A stretch of DNA of 64,000 bases, from positions 1-64,000 of the forward strand of contig NZ_QOKZ01000007.1 in assembly GCF_003697785.1 (NCBI RefSeq). Direction: 5' to 3'. Positions 43,467 to 52,855 of the stretch are shown piece by piece (the stretch's first letter is position 1; each line of letters begins with the position of its first letter). Below the pieces are notes generated by a model. That model saw nothing but the letters and a program-made list of their open reading frames with translations, ran no database searches and was not told the DNA's origin. Both the position numbers and the translations under genes were made by a program. Source of the DNA: Paracoccus alkanivorans. GTDB taxonomy: Bacteria; Pseudomonadota; Alphaproteobacteria; Rhodobacterales; Rhodobacteraceae.

Positions 43467-43937
43467 TCAGCGCCCGAACCTGAAGGCGCAGCCCCGGGTG
43501 ACGGCCAGCACGAAGCTGCCACCGCTTCCGGAATCGACCGTGCCGCACCATTCGCCGCCCACGGTGAACAGGCTCCTCGTGCCGCTGGCGGGGCGGTAGG
43601 CGACCCGGCGGCCATTCACGTCGAACAGGTTCAGAACGCCGCCGGCATTGGTCGCATAATAGCCCAGAACGCCACCATCGGCCGTGATGATCAGCCGCTT
43701 TTCATTCGCCGGATTCGAGGGGCGGTTTTCCCATGCAGAAGGGGAGTTTGCCGTGTTCCCGGCCGAATTCCACGACGCATTGGGCGAGTTCGACGGCTTG
43801 GCAGGATTGTTCGCCGGATGGCCGGGACCAAGATCGAAAGGAAGCTGATTGCGGTCAAGGATGATCAGGGGGGCATCCGCGATGGCTGGTGCCGCGCCCA
43901 TGATCAATGCAGAAAAAAGGGCTATGAGGCGAAGCAT
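43467..43937 (-). CDS. Secreted protein with Asn/Ser/Pro-rich linker, unknown function
   Basis: 156 residues. Signal peptide LIALFSALIMGAAPAIA, then a low-complexity stretch (about 40-78) rich in Asn, Ser, Pro and Ala with repeated NPA/SPS elements, then a compact domain of about 75 residues (LIITADGGVLGYYATNAGG, SLFTVGGEWCGTVDSGS) with two Cys likely paired. No family function is known to me. Gene stands between ppk2 and cobC, same strand. Confidence 0.7.
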   Translation of the reverse strand: MLRLIALFSALIMGAAPAIADAPLIILDRNQLPFDLGPGHPANNPAKPSNSPNASWNSAGNTANSPSAWENRPSNPANEKRLIITADGGVLGYYATNAGGVLNLFDVNGRRVAYRPASGTRSLFTVGGEWCGTVDSGSGGSFVLAVTRGCAFRFGR

Positions 43938-44003
43938 CGGTCCTCCCGGGGCGGATGCCCCAAATCTGCCCGAAGCCGTGTCGAAAAGCCAGCGTTCCGG
44001 ATG

Positions 44004-44969
44004 TCACGCTGTGCGGAGCGCGGCAGTCAGCCTGTCCCACTCTTGCGAATTGCCGGGTATTCCAAGCCGCAGCCAGCGATCGGAATAGGGAAAGCGCCGG
44101 GTCCAGATATGTGCGCGGGCAAGCCGGTCCTGCGCTGTCGCTGCATCCCCGGTGTCATAGAGGCGAAACAGATGGGTGCCGCCAGCGGGCTGCCAACCCG
44201 CCGCCATGGCAAGGCGGTCAAGGCGCAGGCTTGCTTCCGAATGATACATTACCGCAGTGTCGGCCCAGATATGGTCGGCCATGGCGGCCGCGCCGATCTC
44301 CAGGGCGGGACCGCTGACGGACCATGGCCCCGCAGCCTCGGCGATCTGCCGAAGCAGGGCCGGCGCGGCGATGACAAAACCAAGGCGCAACCCCGCAAGA
44401 CCCCAGAACTTCCCGAAACTTCGCAGGATGATGGCATTCTCCGGCAACAAGGGGGCAAGCGACAGGTCGGGGCGAGGATCGGCAAAGCTCTCATCGACGA
44501 TCAGGTGGCCAGTTCGTGCCGCAAGCGCCGCAAGGGCTTCGGGCCGCCATTCGCGGCCATCCGGATTGTTCGGGTTGACCACGACGGCAAGATCGGCTCC
44601 GGCCATGTCCTCGATCCGCGCGGCTTCGCCGATCTTCCAGCCTGCGGAGCGCAGACTGGCGGCATGCTCGTTATAGCTGGGCGCAAGGATGGCGGCCCGT
44701 CCGTGCGGCAGAGTGCGTGGTATCAACTGAATGGCCGCAGATGCTCCCGCAACCGGCAGAACCAGCGAGGGATCGCAGTGAAACCAGCCTGCGGCCACCT
44801 CGGTGAGGCGGTGCCGTGCGGCGGCTGTTGGCAGGGCATGCCAGACATGATCATTCAACGGGGCGACAGGCCAGGGGCGGCGATTGATTCCCGTGGAAAG
44901 GTCAATCCAGTCACCGGCACCATAACGAGTCGCCGCCACATCGATATCGCCGCCATGGTCACGCTGCAT
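44004..44969 (-). CDS. cobC: Threonine-phosphate decarboxylase (cobalamin aminopropanol arm)
   Basis: 321 residues from the ATG at 44969 with GAAAGG eight bases before. Fold type I PLP enzyme of the histidinol-phosphate aminotransferase group: HGGDIDVAATRYG start (typical of CobC/CobD), LPVAGASAAIQLIPR, VVNPNNPDGREW, and the PLP lysine in ILRSFGKFWGLAGLRLG. Makes aminopropanol phosphate for the cobalamin lower arm. Named cobC in alphaproteobacteria and cobD in enterics. No other cob genes and no cobalamin riboswitch are seen here. Confidence 0.88.
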   Translation of the reverse strand: MQRDHGGDIDVAATRYGAGDWIDLSTGINRRPWPVAPLNDHVWHALPTAAARHRLTEVAAGWFHCDPSLVLPVAGASAAIQLIPRTLPHGRAAILAPSYNEHAASLRSAGWKIGEAARIEDMAGADLAVVVNPNNPDGREWRPEALAALAARTGHLIVDESFADPRPDLSLAPLLPENAIILRSFGKFWGLAGLRLGFVIAAPALLRQIAEAAGPWSVSGPALEIGAAAMADHIWADTAVMYHSEASLRLDRLAMAAGWQPAGGTHLFRLYDTGDAATAQDRLARAHIWTRRFPYSDRWLRLGIPGNSQEWDRLTAALRTA

Positions 44970-45174
44970 CTTGTGCCTTTCTGACAGGTCGCCCCAGGGA
45001 ACCGAAAGGGCCAGCCGGGGATTGTTACAATGCGACAGATATTTTCCCTTTACAGCAGAGGCAATCCGAACCACGATATATTGTAAGCGCTTCACGGCGA
45101 TCCCGCCCGGTGTAGAGGTCGCCACAACGCTTAGCGGTCGAAGAATCGCTTTGGCAGTCAGGCAGGAGACAGGT

Positions 45175-45678
45175 ATGGCACATACCGGCGAATTTATCCC
45201 TAGCGACGACATCCACCCTATCGACATCGTTGAAACGGTCGCCACGCATCACGAATGGGACTTCGACCGATTGGCCGATGACCAGATCGCGATGATCGTC
45301 GAAGGCCAGTGGCGCAGCTATTCGCTGACGCTGGCATGGTCCCCGGGCGAGGAGATGCTGCGCCTGATCTGCACCTTCGACATGGACCCGCCGGCCGAAC
45401 GGTTGCCGGCGCTCTACGAGATGCTGAACCTTGCCAATGATCAGGTCTGGGAAGGGGCCTTTACCTTCTGGTCCGGTCAACGGCTGATGGTCTGGCGCTA
45501 TGGGCTCGTGCTCGCCGGCGACAACCTGGCCACGCCCGAACAGATCGACGAGATGATCGGCAATGCGCTGAGCGCCTGCGAACGCTATTACCCGGCTTTC
45601 CAGATGATCGGTTGGGCCGAATCTTCCGCGACCGAAGCGCTGGACATCGCCATAGGCGAGGCCTACGGACGGGCATGA
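45175..45678 (+). CDS. YbjN domain-containing protein
   Basis: 167 residues from the ATG at 45175 (GGCAGGAGACAGGT upstream). Matches the YbjN family: HEWDFDRLADDQIAMIVEG, YSLTLAWSPGEEMLRLICTF, MLNLANDQVWEGAFTFW. A cytoplasmic protein with a fold resembling type III secretion chaperones; function not established. Conserved just upstream of proC in many Rhodobacteraceae, here with a 37-bp gap. Confidence 0.88.
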   Translation: MAHTGEFIPSDDIHPIDIVETVATHHEWDFDRLADDQIAMIVEGQWRSYSLTLAWSPGEEMLRLICTFDMDPPAERLPALYEMLNLANDQVWEGAFTFWSGQRLMVWRYGLVLAGDNLATPEQIDEMIGNALSACERYYPAFQMIGWAESSATEALDIAIGEAYGRA

Positions 45679-45715
45679 GGGGACATCCGGTCCCCGCATG
45701 ACAGGAGGGGAGCGG

Positions 45716-46531
45716 ATGAGCGATTTCGACGATATCAACGCGCGCGGCCTGGTCTTGGTCGGTTGCGGCCGGATGGGTGGCGCGATGTTGCGGGGCTGGC
45801 TGGCACAGGGCCTGCAACCCGGTGCGGTCACGGTGATCGACCCGAAAATTGCACCCGAATGGCTGGACATGGGGCTGCGCGTGAATGCGCCGCTGCCCCA
45901 TGACCCGGCAGTGCTGGTATTGGCGGTCAAGCCGCAGATGATGGCCGATGCCTTGGGTGAATTGCCGGTGCTGAAGGATACGCTGGTCGTCTCGGTCGCG
46001 GCGGGAACGATGATTTCCACCTTCGAGGGGGTCTTTTCCGGTGCTGCCATCGTCCGGGTGATGCCGAACACTCCCGCAGCGATTGGCAAGGGGATTTCCG
46101 CGATCATCGGTAACGCGGTTGCCACGGCGGCGCATCTCGATCTGGCCGAGGCGCTGATGGCTGCGGTGGGGCGCGTGGTGCGCTTGGACAGCGAGGATCA
46201 GATGGACGCGGTTACCGGCCTTTCAGGCAGCGGCCCGGCCTATGTGTTTCACATGATCGAGGCAATGGCCAAGGCGGGCGAGGCGCAGGGGCTGGCCCCG
46301 GCGCTGGCGCTGGAACTGGCGCGGATGACCGTCGCCGGGGCAGGGGCGCTGGCCATCGATACTGACGAGGATCCGGCGGTGCTGCGCGAAAACGTGACCT
46401 CACCGGGGGGGACCACTGCAGCGGGGTTGAAGGTGCTGATGGATGCCGATACGGGGCTGCCGCCGCTGATAGCCCGAACCGTCGCGGCGGCGACGGAACG
46501 GGGGCGTGAACTGGGGAAAGGCGCGAAATGA
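45716..46531 (+). CDS. proC: Pyrroline-5-carboxylate reductase
   Basis: 271 residues from the ATG at 45716 with AGGAGGGG upstream. NAD(P)-binding [39 protein letters not shown] and the C-terminal signature [15 protein letters not shown]...[11 protein letters not shown]. Catalyses the last step of proline synthesis. Its stop overlaps the start of csaA by ATGA. Confidence 0.96.
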   Translation: MSDFDDINARGLVLVGCGRMGGAMLRGWLAQGLQPGAVTVIDPKIAPEWLDMGLRVNAPLPHDPAVLVLAVKPQMMADALGELPVLKDTLVVSVAAGTMISTFEGVFSGAAIVRVMPNTPAAIGKGISAIIGNAVATAAHLDLAEALMAAVGRVVRLDSEDQMDAVTGLSGSGPAYVFHMIEAMAKAGEAQGLAPALALELARMTVAGAGALAIDTDEDPAVLRENVTSPGGTTAAGLKVLMDADTGLPPLIARTVAAATERGRELGKGAK

Positions 46532-46860
46532 CGATCAGTTTCGACGATTTCCTGAAAGTTGATATCAGGGTTGCGACCATCATCCGCGCCGAACCTTTCC
46601 CCGAGGCGCGCAAGCCCGCCATAAAGCTGTGGCTGGACCTCGGAGAACTCGGCGAGCGCAAATCCTCGGCCCAGATCACCCGGCATTATCAGCCGGAACA
46701 GTTGATCGGCAAGCAGGTGCTCTGCGTGGTGAATTTCCCGCCGCGCCAGATCGGGCCGGTCATGTCTGAGGTGCTGGTTCTGGGTGTGCCCGACAGTGAC
46801 AGTGAAGTGGTGTTGATCCGGCCCGATCTCGAGGTGCCGAACGGGGGGAGGCTCTATTGA
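46528..46860 (+). CDS. csaA: CsaA-type tRNA-binding protein
   Basis: 110 residues, the full length of CsaA. An OB-fold tRNA-binding domain: [60 protein letters not shown]. Described as a tRNA-binding, chaperone-like protein. Overlaps both neighbours (ATGA with proC, TGATG with the next gene), so the unit is translated in one go. Confidence 0.93.
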   Translation: MTISFDDFLKVDIRVATIIRAEPFPEARKPAIKLWLDLGELGERKSSAQITRHYQPEQLIGKQVLCVVNFPPRQIGPVMSEVLVLGVPDSDSEVVLIRPDLEVPNGGRLY

Positions 46861-47807
46861 TGAAGCTCTTGGTGACACGACCGATGACCGAAACCGCGAC
46901 GAAGGCGCTGGAGGCACGGTTCGATACGGTCTTTCGGGACAATACCCCGATGATCGAGACCGAGGCGGGGGCGGCATTGCGTGACTATGACGCGATTATT
47001 CCGACCTTGGGGGACGCTTTCACAGCCAGGACCTTCGAGGGTGACTTGCGCTGCCGGATCCTCGCCAATTTCGGGGCAGGGTATAATCATATCGACGTGG
47101 CGGCGGCGAAGGCAGCCGGGGTGGCCGTTACCAATACGCCTGATGTCGTGACCGATGCCACCGCCGATATCGCCATGGCGCTGATCCTGATGACCATGCG
47201 CCGCGCGAGCGAGGGCGAGAGATTGCTCAGGGCGGGACAATGGACCGGCTGGAACCCGACCCAGCTTCTGGGGGGCAATGTCACCGGGCGGACCGTGGGT
47301 ATCATCGGCATGGGCCGGATCGGCAAGGCCATCGCCCGGCGGTGTCATCTGGGCTTTGGCATGCGGGTGGTATTCCACAACCGCTCGACGGTATCGGCGC
47401 TGGACATTCCGGCACGGCAGATGCCGGGACTGCACGAGATGCTGCGGGCTTGTGACATCGCCGTGGTGGCGGTGCCGGGCGGGGTTGGGACGCGTCACAT
47501 GATCGGCAAGGCGGAACTGGAGGCTCTGGGCCACAGATCCTACCTGGTCAATATCGCCCGCGGCGATGTGGTCGAGGAGGCCGCACTGATTTCTGCCCTG
47601 AACGAGTGCGTGATCGCGGGGGCGGGGCTGGATGTCTACGAGCGCGAGCCAGAGGTGCCGCAAGCACTGATCGACGCTCCGAACGCCACGCTGCTGCCGC
47701 ATCTGGGGACTGCCACGGACGAGGTGCGCACCGATATGGCGATGCGTGCACTCGCCAATCTGATTGCCTTTACCGAAGGGCAGCACCCTGGCGATCTGGT
47801 CAGCTGA
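46860..47807 (+). CDS. D-isomer-specific 2-hydroxyacid dehydrogenase (glyoxylate/hydroxypyruvate reductase-like)
   Basis: 315 residues from the ATG at 46860 (TGATG overlap). Substrate part ILANFGAGYNHIDVAAAKAAG, NAD-binding GIIGMGRIGKAIARR, and the catalytic set Arg (NIARGDVV), Glu (DVYEREPEVP), His (LLPHLGTATDE). Related to GhrA/GyaR-type enzymes reducing glyoxylate or hydroxypyruvate; the precise substrate is not fixed by sequence. Confidence 0.92.
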   Translation: MKLLVTRPMTETATKALEARFDTVFRDNTPMIETEAGAALRDYDAIIPTLGDAFTARTFEGDLRCRILANFGAGYNHIDVAAAKAAGVAVTNTPDVVTDATADIAMALILMTMRRASEGERLLRAGQWTGWNPTQLLGGNVTGRTVGIIGMGRIGKAIARRCHLGFGMRVVFHNRSTVSALDIPARQMPGLHEMLRACDIAVVAVPGGVGTRHMIGKAELEALGHRSYLVNIARGDVVEEAALISALNECVIAGAGLDVYEREPEVPQALIDAPNATLLPHLGTATDEVRTDMAMRALANLIAFTEGQHPGDLVS

Positions 47808-47818
47808 AGGGGCCGCCG

Positions 47819-48781
47819 ATGCTCTATGCCTATGTCACCCGCAACGGCCGGATCACGCGGCTGGAAAAAGGGGCCGATCTGGAGCAGGCGATCTGGATCG
47901 ACCTGATCCAGCCCGGCGACGAGGAGATCGACAGTTTGCGGGCGATAGGCGTTCCCGTTCCCAGCCTTGCCGATATGGAAGAGATCGAGATCTCGAACCG
48001 GCTTTATCGCGAGGATGGGCTGGATTACATGACCGCCGTTCTGCCCGGTGAGCGTGCCGATGGCGACCGTGCGGCTATGCCCGTCAGCTTTATCCTGTCG
48101 ATGCAGCGGCTGGTGACGGTGCGCCACCATTCGCCGCGCCCTTTCCTGACATTTCCCGACCGGGGAGAGCGTTCGACGCTTGGCTGCGGCAGCCCGGATC
48201 GGTTGTTCGTGGGGTTGCTGGAGGAAATCATCGCCCGGCTGGCCGATATCCTCGAAGGCTCCGGCAGGGTGCTGGACGACACGATGTCGGGAATATTCGA
48301 GCCCCGCGCCAGCAGCATGGGCTCGGATCGGCTGCAAGCCGCCCTGCAAAGGGTCGGGCACGAGGCCGAGTTGCTGGCACGGGTGCGCCTCGGGCTTCTC
48401 ACGGTCGAGCGTATCCTCGCATTCTATACCGCCATCATTGACGAACGCCCCGAAGCAGAGCGGCTTCGCCCGGTGGTCCGCTCGCAATTCCGCGATGTTC
48501 AGGCACTTGAGGTGCATGCGGATTTCCTGTCTTCGCGGGTCAGCCTGACGGTGGACACGACGCTTGGCATGATCAATCTGCAGCAGAACAACACCGTCCG
48601 CGTGCTGTCGGTCGTGGCGGCATTGTTCCTGCCGCCGACGCTGATCGCCAGTATCTATGGCATGAACTTTACCGATATGCCCGAACTGGATCAGCCATGG
48701 GGTTATCCGATGGCGATTGGCCTGATGATCGGCACTGCGGTCGGAATCTGGTTGCTGCTGCGCTGGAAAAACTGGCTATAG
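47819..48781 (+). CDS. corA: CorA-family magnesium/divalent-cation transporter
   Basis: 320 residues from the ATG at 47819, 11 bases after the dehydrogenase gene. Large cytoplasmic N-terminal part (WIDLIQPGDEEI, ADMEEIEISNRLY), long helix, then two C-terminal membrane helices with the pore motif YGMNF between them. Forms a pentameric Mg2+ channel in the inner membrane. Ends a run of four tightly packed genes starting at proC. Confidence 0.94.
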   Translation: MLYAYVTRNGRITRLEKGADLEQAIWIDLIQPGDEEIDSLRAIGVPVPSLADMEEIEISNRLYREDGLDYMTAVLPGERADGDRAAMPVSFILSMQRLVTVRHHSPRPFLTFPDRGERSTLGCGSPDRLFVGLLEEIIARLADILEGSGRVLDDTMSGIFEPRASSMGSDRLQAALQRVGHEAELLARVRLGLLTVERILAFYTAIIDERPEAERLRPVVRSQFRDVQALEVHADFLSSRVSLTVDTTLGMINLQQNNTVRVLSVVAALFLPPTLIASIYGMNFTDMPELDQPWGYPMAIGLMIGTAVGIWLLLRWKNWL

Positions 48782-48813
48782 GGTCCGTCCGGCCCGGCCG
48801 GAAGCGGCTGTAA

Positions 48814-48841
48814 CCCTTCTTCTTTGTTCAAATACCTTCTT
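48814..48841 (-). repeat. Intergenic repeat copy 3 (short form)
   Basis: Minus strand reads AAGAAGGTATTTGAACAAAG then AAGAAGGG, the tail part of the element found in the iol operon. It lies between the convergent ends of corA and yqeY, without the TTGGCC hairpin. Confidence 0.7.
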
Positions 48842-48894
48842 GTGTGCCTGCGGCACGAGACCTGCCGGTGATGTGGCAGGTCCCGGTTTGGGGC

Positions 48895-49359
48895 TCAGTG
48901 CAGCAGGCGCTGCTTGACCATGGCGCCCACGGCTCCGAAATCCATCTGCCCGGCATGGCGCGCGCGCAGTTCGGCCATTACGCGGCCCATGTCGCGGATA
49001 CTGGATGCGCCCAGATCGGACACCACGGCGTCCACCGCCTGTGCGACCTCTGCGTCATCCAGCTGGCGTGGCAGGAACTCCTGCACGATCTTGATTTCTT
49101 CCTCTTCCTTCTGGGCAAGCTCCAGGCGTCCGCCTTCCTCATAGGCCTTGGCCGATTCCTGGCTTTGCTTGACCATCTTCGAAAGGATCGCAATGAGGTC
49201 GGCATCGCTCAGCCCGGCCTCGTCGCCGCCTTCTCCGCGTGCGGCAATCTCCCGATCCTTGATGGCCGCAGAGATCAGGCGCAGCGTCGAAAGCCGCGCG
49301 TTGTCCTTGGACTTCATCGCCTCTTTGGTGGCGGCTTGCAATTTGGCTCGCAGTTCCAT
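48895..49359 (-). CDS. GatB/YqeY domain protein
   Basis: 154 residues from the ATG at 49359. Full-length YqeY: ELRAKLQAATKEAMKSKDN, RLSTLRLISAAIKDREIAARG, EIKIVQEFLPRQL and the end MDFGAVGAMVKQRLL. Resembles the tail domain of GatB and Glu-tRNA amidotransferases and may bind tRNA; function not established. Divergent from carA, with which it is often neighbour in alphaproteobacteria. Confidence 0.93.
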   Translation of the reverse strand: MELRAKLQAATKEAMKSKDNARLSTLRLISAAIKDREIAARGEGGDEAGLSDADLIAILSKMVKQSQESAKAYEEGGRLELAQKEEEEIKIVQEFLPRQLDDAEVAQAVDAVVSDLGASSIRDMGRVMAELRARHAGQMDFGAVGAMVKQRLLH

Positions 49360-49541
49360 GACTGACTCCCGGGATGATCCCATATGCCTCGGGCCCCGTG
49401 TCGGGGCCGGCGGAAAGACCGGGATCTAGGGAAAACCCGCGCATAATTCAAGCCATCGCAGCGATCGGCAAGGATGCCAGCGCTTGACCTTGCCCGCCGC
49501 CACCCCTATTCACCGGCTGATTTCACGACAGAGGTGCCGAC

Positions 49542-50690
49542 ATGGCCAAAAAACCCACCGCCTGCCTTGTGCTTGCCGACGGGACCGTGTTCTACGGCCG
49601 AGGCTTCGGAGCCACCGGCGAGGTCGTGGCCGAACTGGTCTTCAACACCGCCATGACCGGTTATCAGGAGATGATGACCGATCCCTCCTATGCCAGCCAG
49701 ATCGTCACGTTCACCTTCCCGCATATCGGAAATACCGGGATCACGCCCGAGGATGACGAAGCACAGGACCCGATCGCCAGCGGTATCGTCGTGCATTGGG
49801 ATCCGACTGTGCCGTCCAACTGGCGCTCGGCGGGCGAGTTGTCCGGCTGGATGGAACGGCGCGGCCGAATCGGTATTGGCGGCGTCGATACAAGACGGCT
49901 GACCCGTGCGATTCGGCAGCAGGGCGCGCCGCATGTGGTGCTTGCCCATGACCCCGAAGGCAATTTCGATCTGGAGGCGATGGTTGCCCGGGCGCGTGAC
50001 TGGAAGGGGCTGGTCGGGCTTGATCTGGCCAAGCAGGTCAGTTGCGCGCAAAGCTATCACTGGGATCAGGGAAGCTGGGAATGGGGCGAGGGGTTCGGTG
50101 CAAGCCCCGAGGACAAGCCTTTCAAGGTCGTGGCGCTGGATTACGGCGCCAAGCGCAACATCCTGCGTTCGCTGGTGGCGCATGGTGCCGATGTCACCGT
50201 CTTGCCCGCGACGGCCACCGCTGAGCAGGTGCTGGCCCATCAGCCCGAGGGGGTATTCCTGTCGAACGGTCCCGGAGATCCGGCCGCGACGGGCGAATAC
50301 GCAGTGCCGATGATACAGGAATTGCTGAATCGCGACCTGCCGATCTTTGGTATATGCTTGGGGCATCAGATGCTGGCCTTGGCCTTGGGGGCGCAGACGG
50401 TCAAGATGAACCACGGCCATCACGGCGCCAATCATCCGGTGCGGGACAACGAGACCGGTAAGGTCGAGATCACCTCGATGAACCACGGTTTCGCGGTCGA
50501 TTCGCAAACCTTGCCAAAGGGCGTGATCGAAACGCATGTCAGCCTGTTCGATGGCAGCAATTGTGGCATCCGGGTTGCCGATAAGCCGGTCTTCTCGGTC
50601 CAGTACCATCCCGAAGCCGCGCCGGGACCGCAGGACAGCATGTATCTGTTCCGCAGGTTCATCGAATCGATGCGTAGCCGCAGAAGCTGA
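49542..50690 (+). CDS. carA: Carbamoyl-phosphate synthase small subunit
   Basis: 382 residues. N-terminal CarA domain (FNTAMTGYQEMMTDPSYASQI) and class I glutamine amidotransferase domain with catalytic Cys in FGICLGHQMLALALG and His/Glu in VQYHPEAAPGPQD. Supplies ammonia to CarB for arginine and pyrimidine synthesis. carB is not in the window. Start ATG at 49542 fits the family. Confidence 0.96.
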   Translation: MAKKPTACLVLADGTVFYGRGFGATGEVVAELVFNTAMTGYQEMMTDPSYASQIVTFTFPHIGNTGITPEDDEAQDPIASGIVVHWDPTVPSNWRSAGELSGWMERRGRIGIGGVDTRRLTRAIRQQGAPHVVLAHDPEGNFDLEAMVARARDWKGLVGLDLAKQVSCAQSYHWDQGSWEWGEGFGASPEDKPFKVVALDYGAKRNILRSLVAHGADVTVLPATATAEQVLAHQPEGVFLSNGPGDPAATGEYAVPMIQELLNRDLPIFGICLGHQMLALALGAQTVKMNHGHHGANHPVRDNETGKVEITSMNHGFAVDSQTLPKGVIETHVSLFDGSNCGIRVADKPVFSVQYHPEAAPGPQDSMYLFRRFIESMRSRRS

Positions 50691-50764
50691 TCCGACCAGC
50701 CAGCCGATTAACCGGTTTTTAGGCGAAGCCATGTGAAGAACGGGTGTTCCAGAAAGGACATCCG

Positions 50765-52849
50765 ATGACCGGTTTCAGTCGCGCAGCACCCCCTGCAAAT
50801 TCGTTATCCCCCGATGACGGGGGATGTCTAAACGCTACGAGGCTGCCGTCCGCGAAATGCACTCTGGGACAGTGCCTGCTTGATGAGGGTGCGGTTGATC
50901 CCGCCCATCTGATAAAGGCGGCGATGATGCGGCATCGGCATGATACACCGCTCGGACGGATTCTTCTCGCTCATGGATGGGTGACGCCCGAGGCGTTGGC
51001 CCGTGCGCAGTCCCGGCAATGGGGCGTTGATGTGATCGATCCTGTCGCAAGCCCGCCCGATCCACGCCTGATCGATGCTGTTGGGGCGGCCCACTGCCTG
51101 ACCCACAATATCCTGCCCTGGCGCCGCATGGGGAATATCACCTGGGTTGCAACCTGCGACCCCGAGCGCTTTGGCGACCTGATCAGGATGCTTCCGGCCG
51201 AATTCGGAACGATACGCATGCTGATTTGCAGCGAAAAGCAAATCCATGCGGCCATCCTGGCGATTCGCCGGACCGAGCTGATCCGCATGGCTGAAGTCTG
51301 CGTTCCCGCTACCGAAAGCTGTCGGACAAGAAAGCACAGGATGCTTGGCGGTGTTTATCTTCTGGCCGCCAGCATGGTGATATTGGGGTTCTGCTTGCTT
51401 CCGGTTGCGATGCTGAGGACTTTGGTGGCGATTGCCGCAATAGGACTGATCGCGCAGGCCGGATTGAAACTGGTTTGTTTCGTGACGGCGTTGTGGACAT
51501 CCTGGAAGGATCGACGGTGCAGGAAAACGCTGATCGACGAGGAAGCAGGGGCTATGGAAATGGCCGTGCCGCTGCCTGTCATTTCTGTCTTGGTACCGCT
51601 GTTTCAGGAAAGCGATGTTGCAGAGCAGCTGGTCGCACGTTTGTTGCGACTCCGGTATCCGCGGGAGCTTACCGATATCGTGATGGTGGTTGAAACCGGC
51701 GATGAGGTCACCAAGGACGCATTGGCGGTTGCCGATCTGCCGCACTGGATTCGCGTGATCGAGGTGCCGGATGGTCCGATTCGCACCAAGCCCCGGGCTT
51801 TGAATTACGCTCTGGGCTTCTGCAGGGGGGAGGTTATCGGCATCTGGGACGCCGAGGACCAACCTGATCCCGACCAGTTGCATCGTATCGCGCGGCATTT
51901 CAGCTTTGCTCCGCCCGAGCTTGGCTGCCTGCAGGGGGTGCTGGACTACTACAATCCGCAAACCAATCGGTTGGCGCGCTGCTTCACCATTGAATATGCC
52001 GTCTGGTTTCGCGTCCTGCTGCCTGCCTTCGCCCGATTGGGGTTCGCGATTCCCTTGGGCGGCACGACCTGCTTTTTTCGCCGCGAGGCTCTGGAAGATG
52101 TGGGAGCCTGGGATGCGTGGAACGTGACCGAGGACGCGGATCTGGGGATACGCCTTGCTCGTCATGGCTGGCGGACGGAGGTTGTCGCGACCACCACGGA
52201 GGAAGAGGCGAATTGCCGCCCCCTTGCCTGGATCAGGCAGAGATCGCGCTGGCTCAAGGGCTATGCCATGACCTGGGAGGTGAACATGCGCTCTCCCCGG
52301 CGATTGTGGCGTGATCTTGGCCCGTGGCGTTTCTGTGCTTTTCAGGTCCAGTTCCTGTTCATGCTGACACAGTATCTGCTCGCGCCGGTTATCTGGGGGT
52401 TCTGGCTGCTATCCATGGGGATATCCTATCCGCTTCGGGAGGCGCTGCAAAACACGTTCGGGGCTGTGACCTTGTCCGTCCTGCTTGGGATCCTGATCGG
52501 TTCCGGGGTTCTGGATGTTGCCGTTGGGATTTTTGCGGTTCGCAGGCGGAAACATCGCCATTTATTGCCATGGGTGCCGATGATGCAGCTGTATTTCCCC
52601 TTGGGATACGTTGCCGCGTGGAAGGCGTTCTACGAAATGCTGAAATGCCCCTTCTATTGGGACAAGACCGCGCATGGCATCTTTGCCGCGACCACGCCGC
52701 AGAATGTTCCGATGACTCCCCCCGATACTGTCCTTTTGCCGGTGATGGGGCAAATCGGCAAATCCGAACAGGCAGAAGCGGTAGGCGTGATCACAGGGCG
52801 GAACGGGGAGGCGGCGAACAGCGCCATCCATTTGCCTCGGGCGGGGTAG
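50765..52849 (+). CDS. Membrane glycosyltransferase (GT2) with N-terminal MshEN-like domain
   Basis: 694 residues. Residues about 32-175 resemble the MshEN/GspE N-terminal domain, with two copies of an LGxxLxxxG...L pattern (TLGQCLLDEGAVDPAHLIKA and PLGRILLAHGWVTPEALARA); such domains can bind cyclic di-GMP. Two helices follow (about 195-245), then a processive GT2 core: SVLVPLFQE, the Asp motif in GIWDAEDQPDPDQ, WNVTEDADLG, and the RQRSRWLKGY motif, and further helices. Probably exports a polysaccharide, perhaps under cyclic di-GMP control. No partner synthase genes are near. Confidence 0.88.
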   Translation: MTGFSRAAPPANSLSPDDGGCLNATRLPSAKCTLGQCLLDEGAVDPAHLIKAAMMRHRHDTPLGRILLAHGWVTPEALARAQSRQWGVDVIDPVASPPDPRLIDAVGAAHCLTHNILPWRRMGNITWVATCDPERFGDLIRMLPAEFGTIRMLICSEKQIHAAILAIRRTELIRMAEVCVPATESCRTRKHRMLGGVYLLAASMVILGFCLLPVAMLRTLVAIAAIGLIAQAGLKLVCFVTALWTSWKDRRCRKTLIDEEAGAMEMAVPLPVISVLVPLFQESDVAEQLVARLLRLRYPRELTDIVMVVETGDEVTKDALAVADLPHWIRVIEVPDGPIRTKPRALNYALGFCRGEVIGIWDAEDQPDPDQLHRIARHFSFAPPELGCLQGVLDYYNPQTNRLARCFTIEYAVWFRVLLPAFARLGFAIPLGGTTCFFRREALEDVGAWDAWNVTEDADLGIRLARHGWRTEVVATTTEEEANCRPLAWIRQRSRWLKGYAMTWEVNMRSPRRLWRDLGPWRFCAFQVQFLFMLTQYLLAPVIWGFWLLSMGISYPLREALQNTFGAVTLSVLLGILIGSGVLDVAVGIFAVRRRKHRHLLPWVPMMQLYFPLGYVAAWKAFYEMLKCPFYWDKTAHGIFAATTPQNVPMTPPDTVLLPVMGQIGKSEQAEAVGVITGRNGEAANSAIHLPRAG

Positions 52850-52855
52850 ATGGCC

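Noticed and set aside
43386..44984. 532-codon plus-strand frame opposite the secreted protein and cobC
   Set aside because: It spans two real minus-strand genes and their gap, with antisense-like composition and no family match.
44970..45174. Cobalamin riboswitch upstream of cobC
   Set aside because: No B12-box-like sequence or matching fold was seen on the minus strand before cobC.
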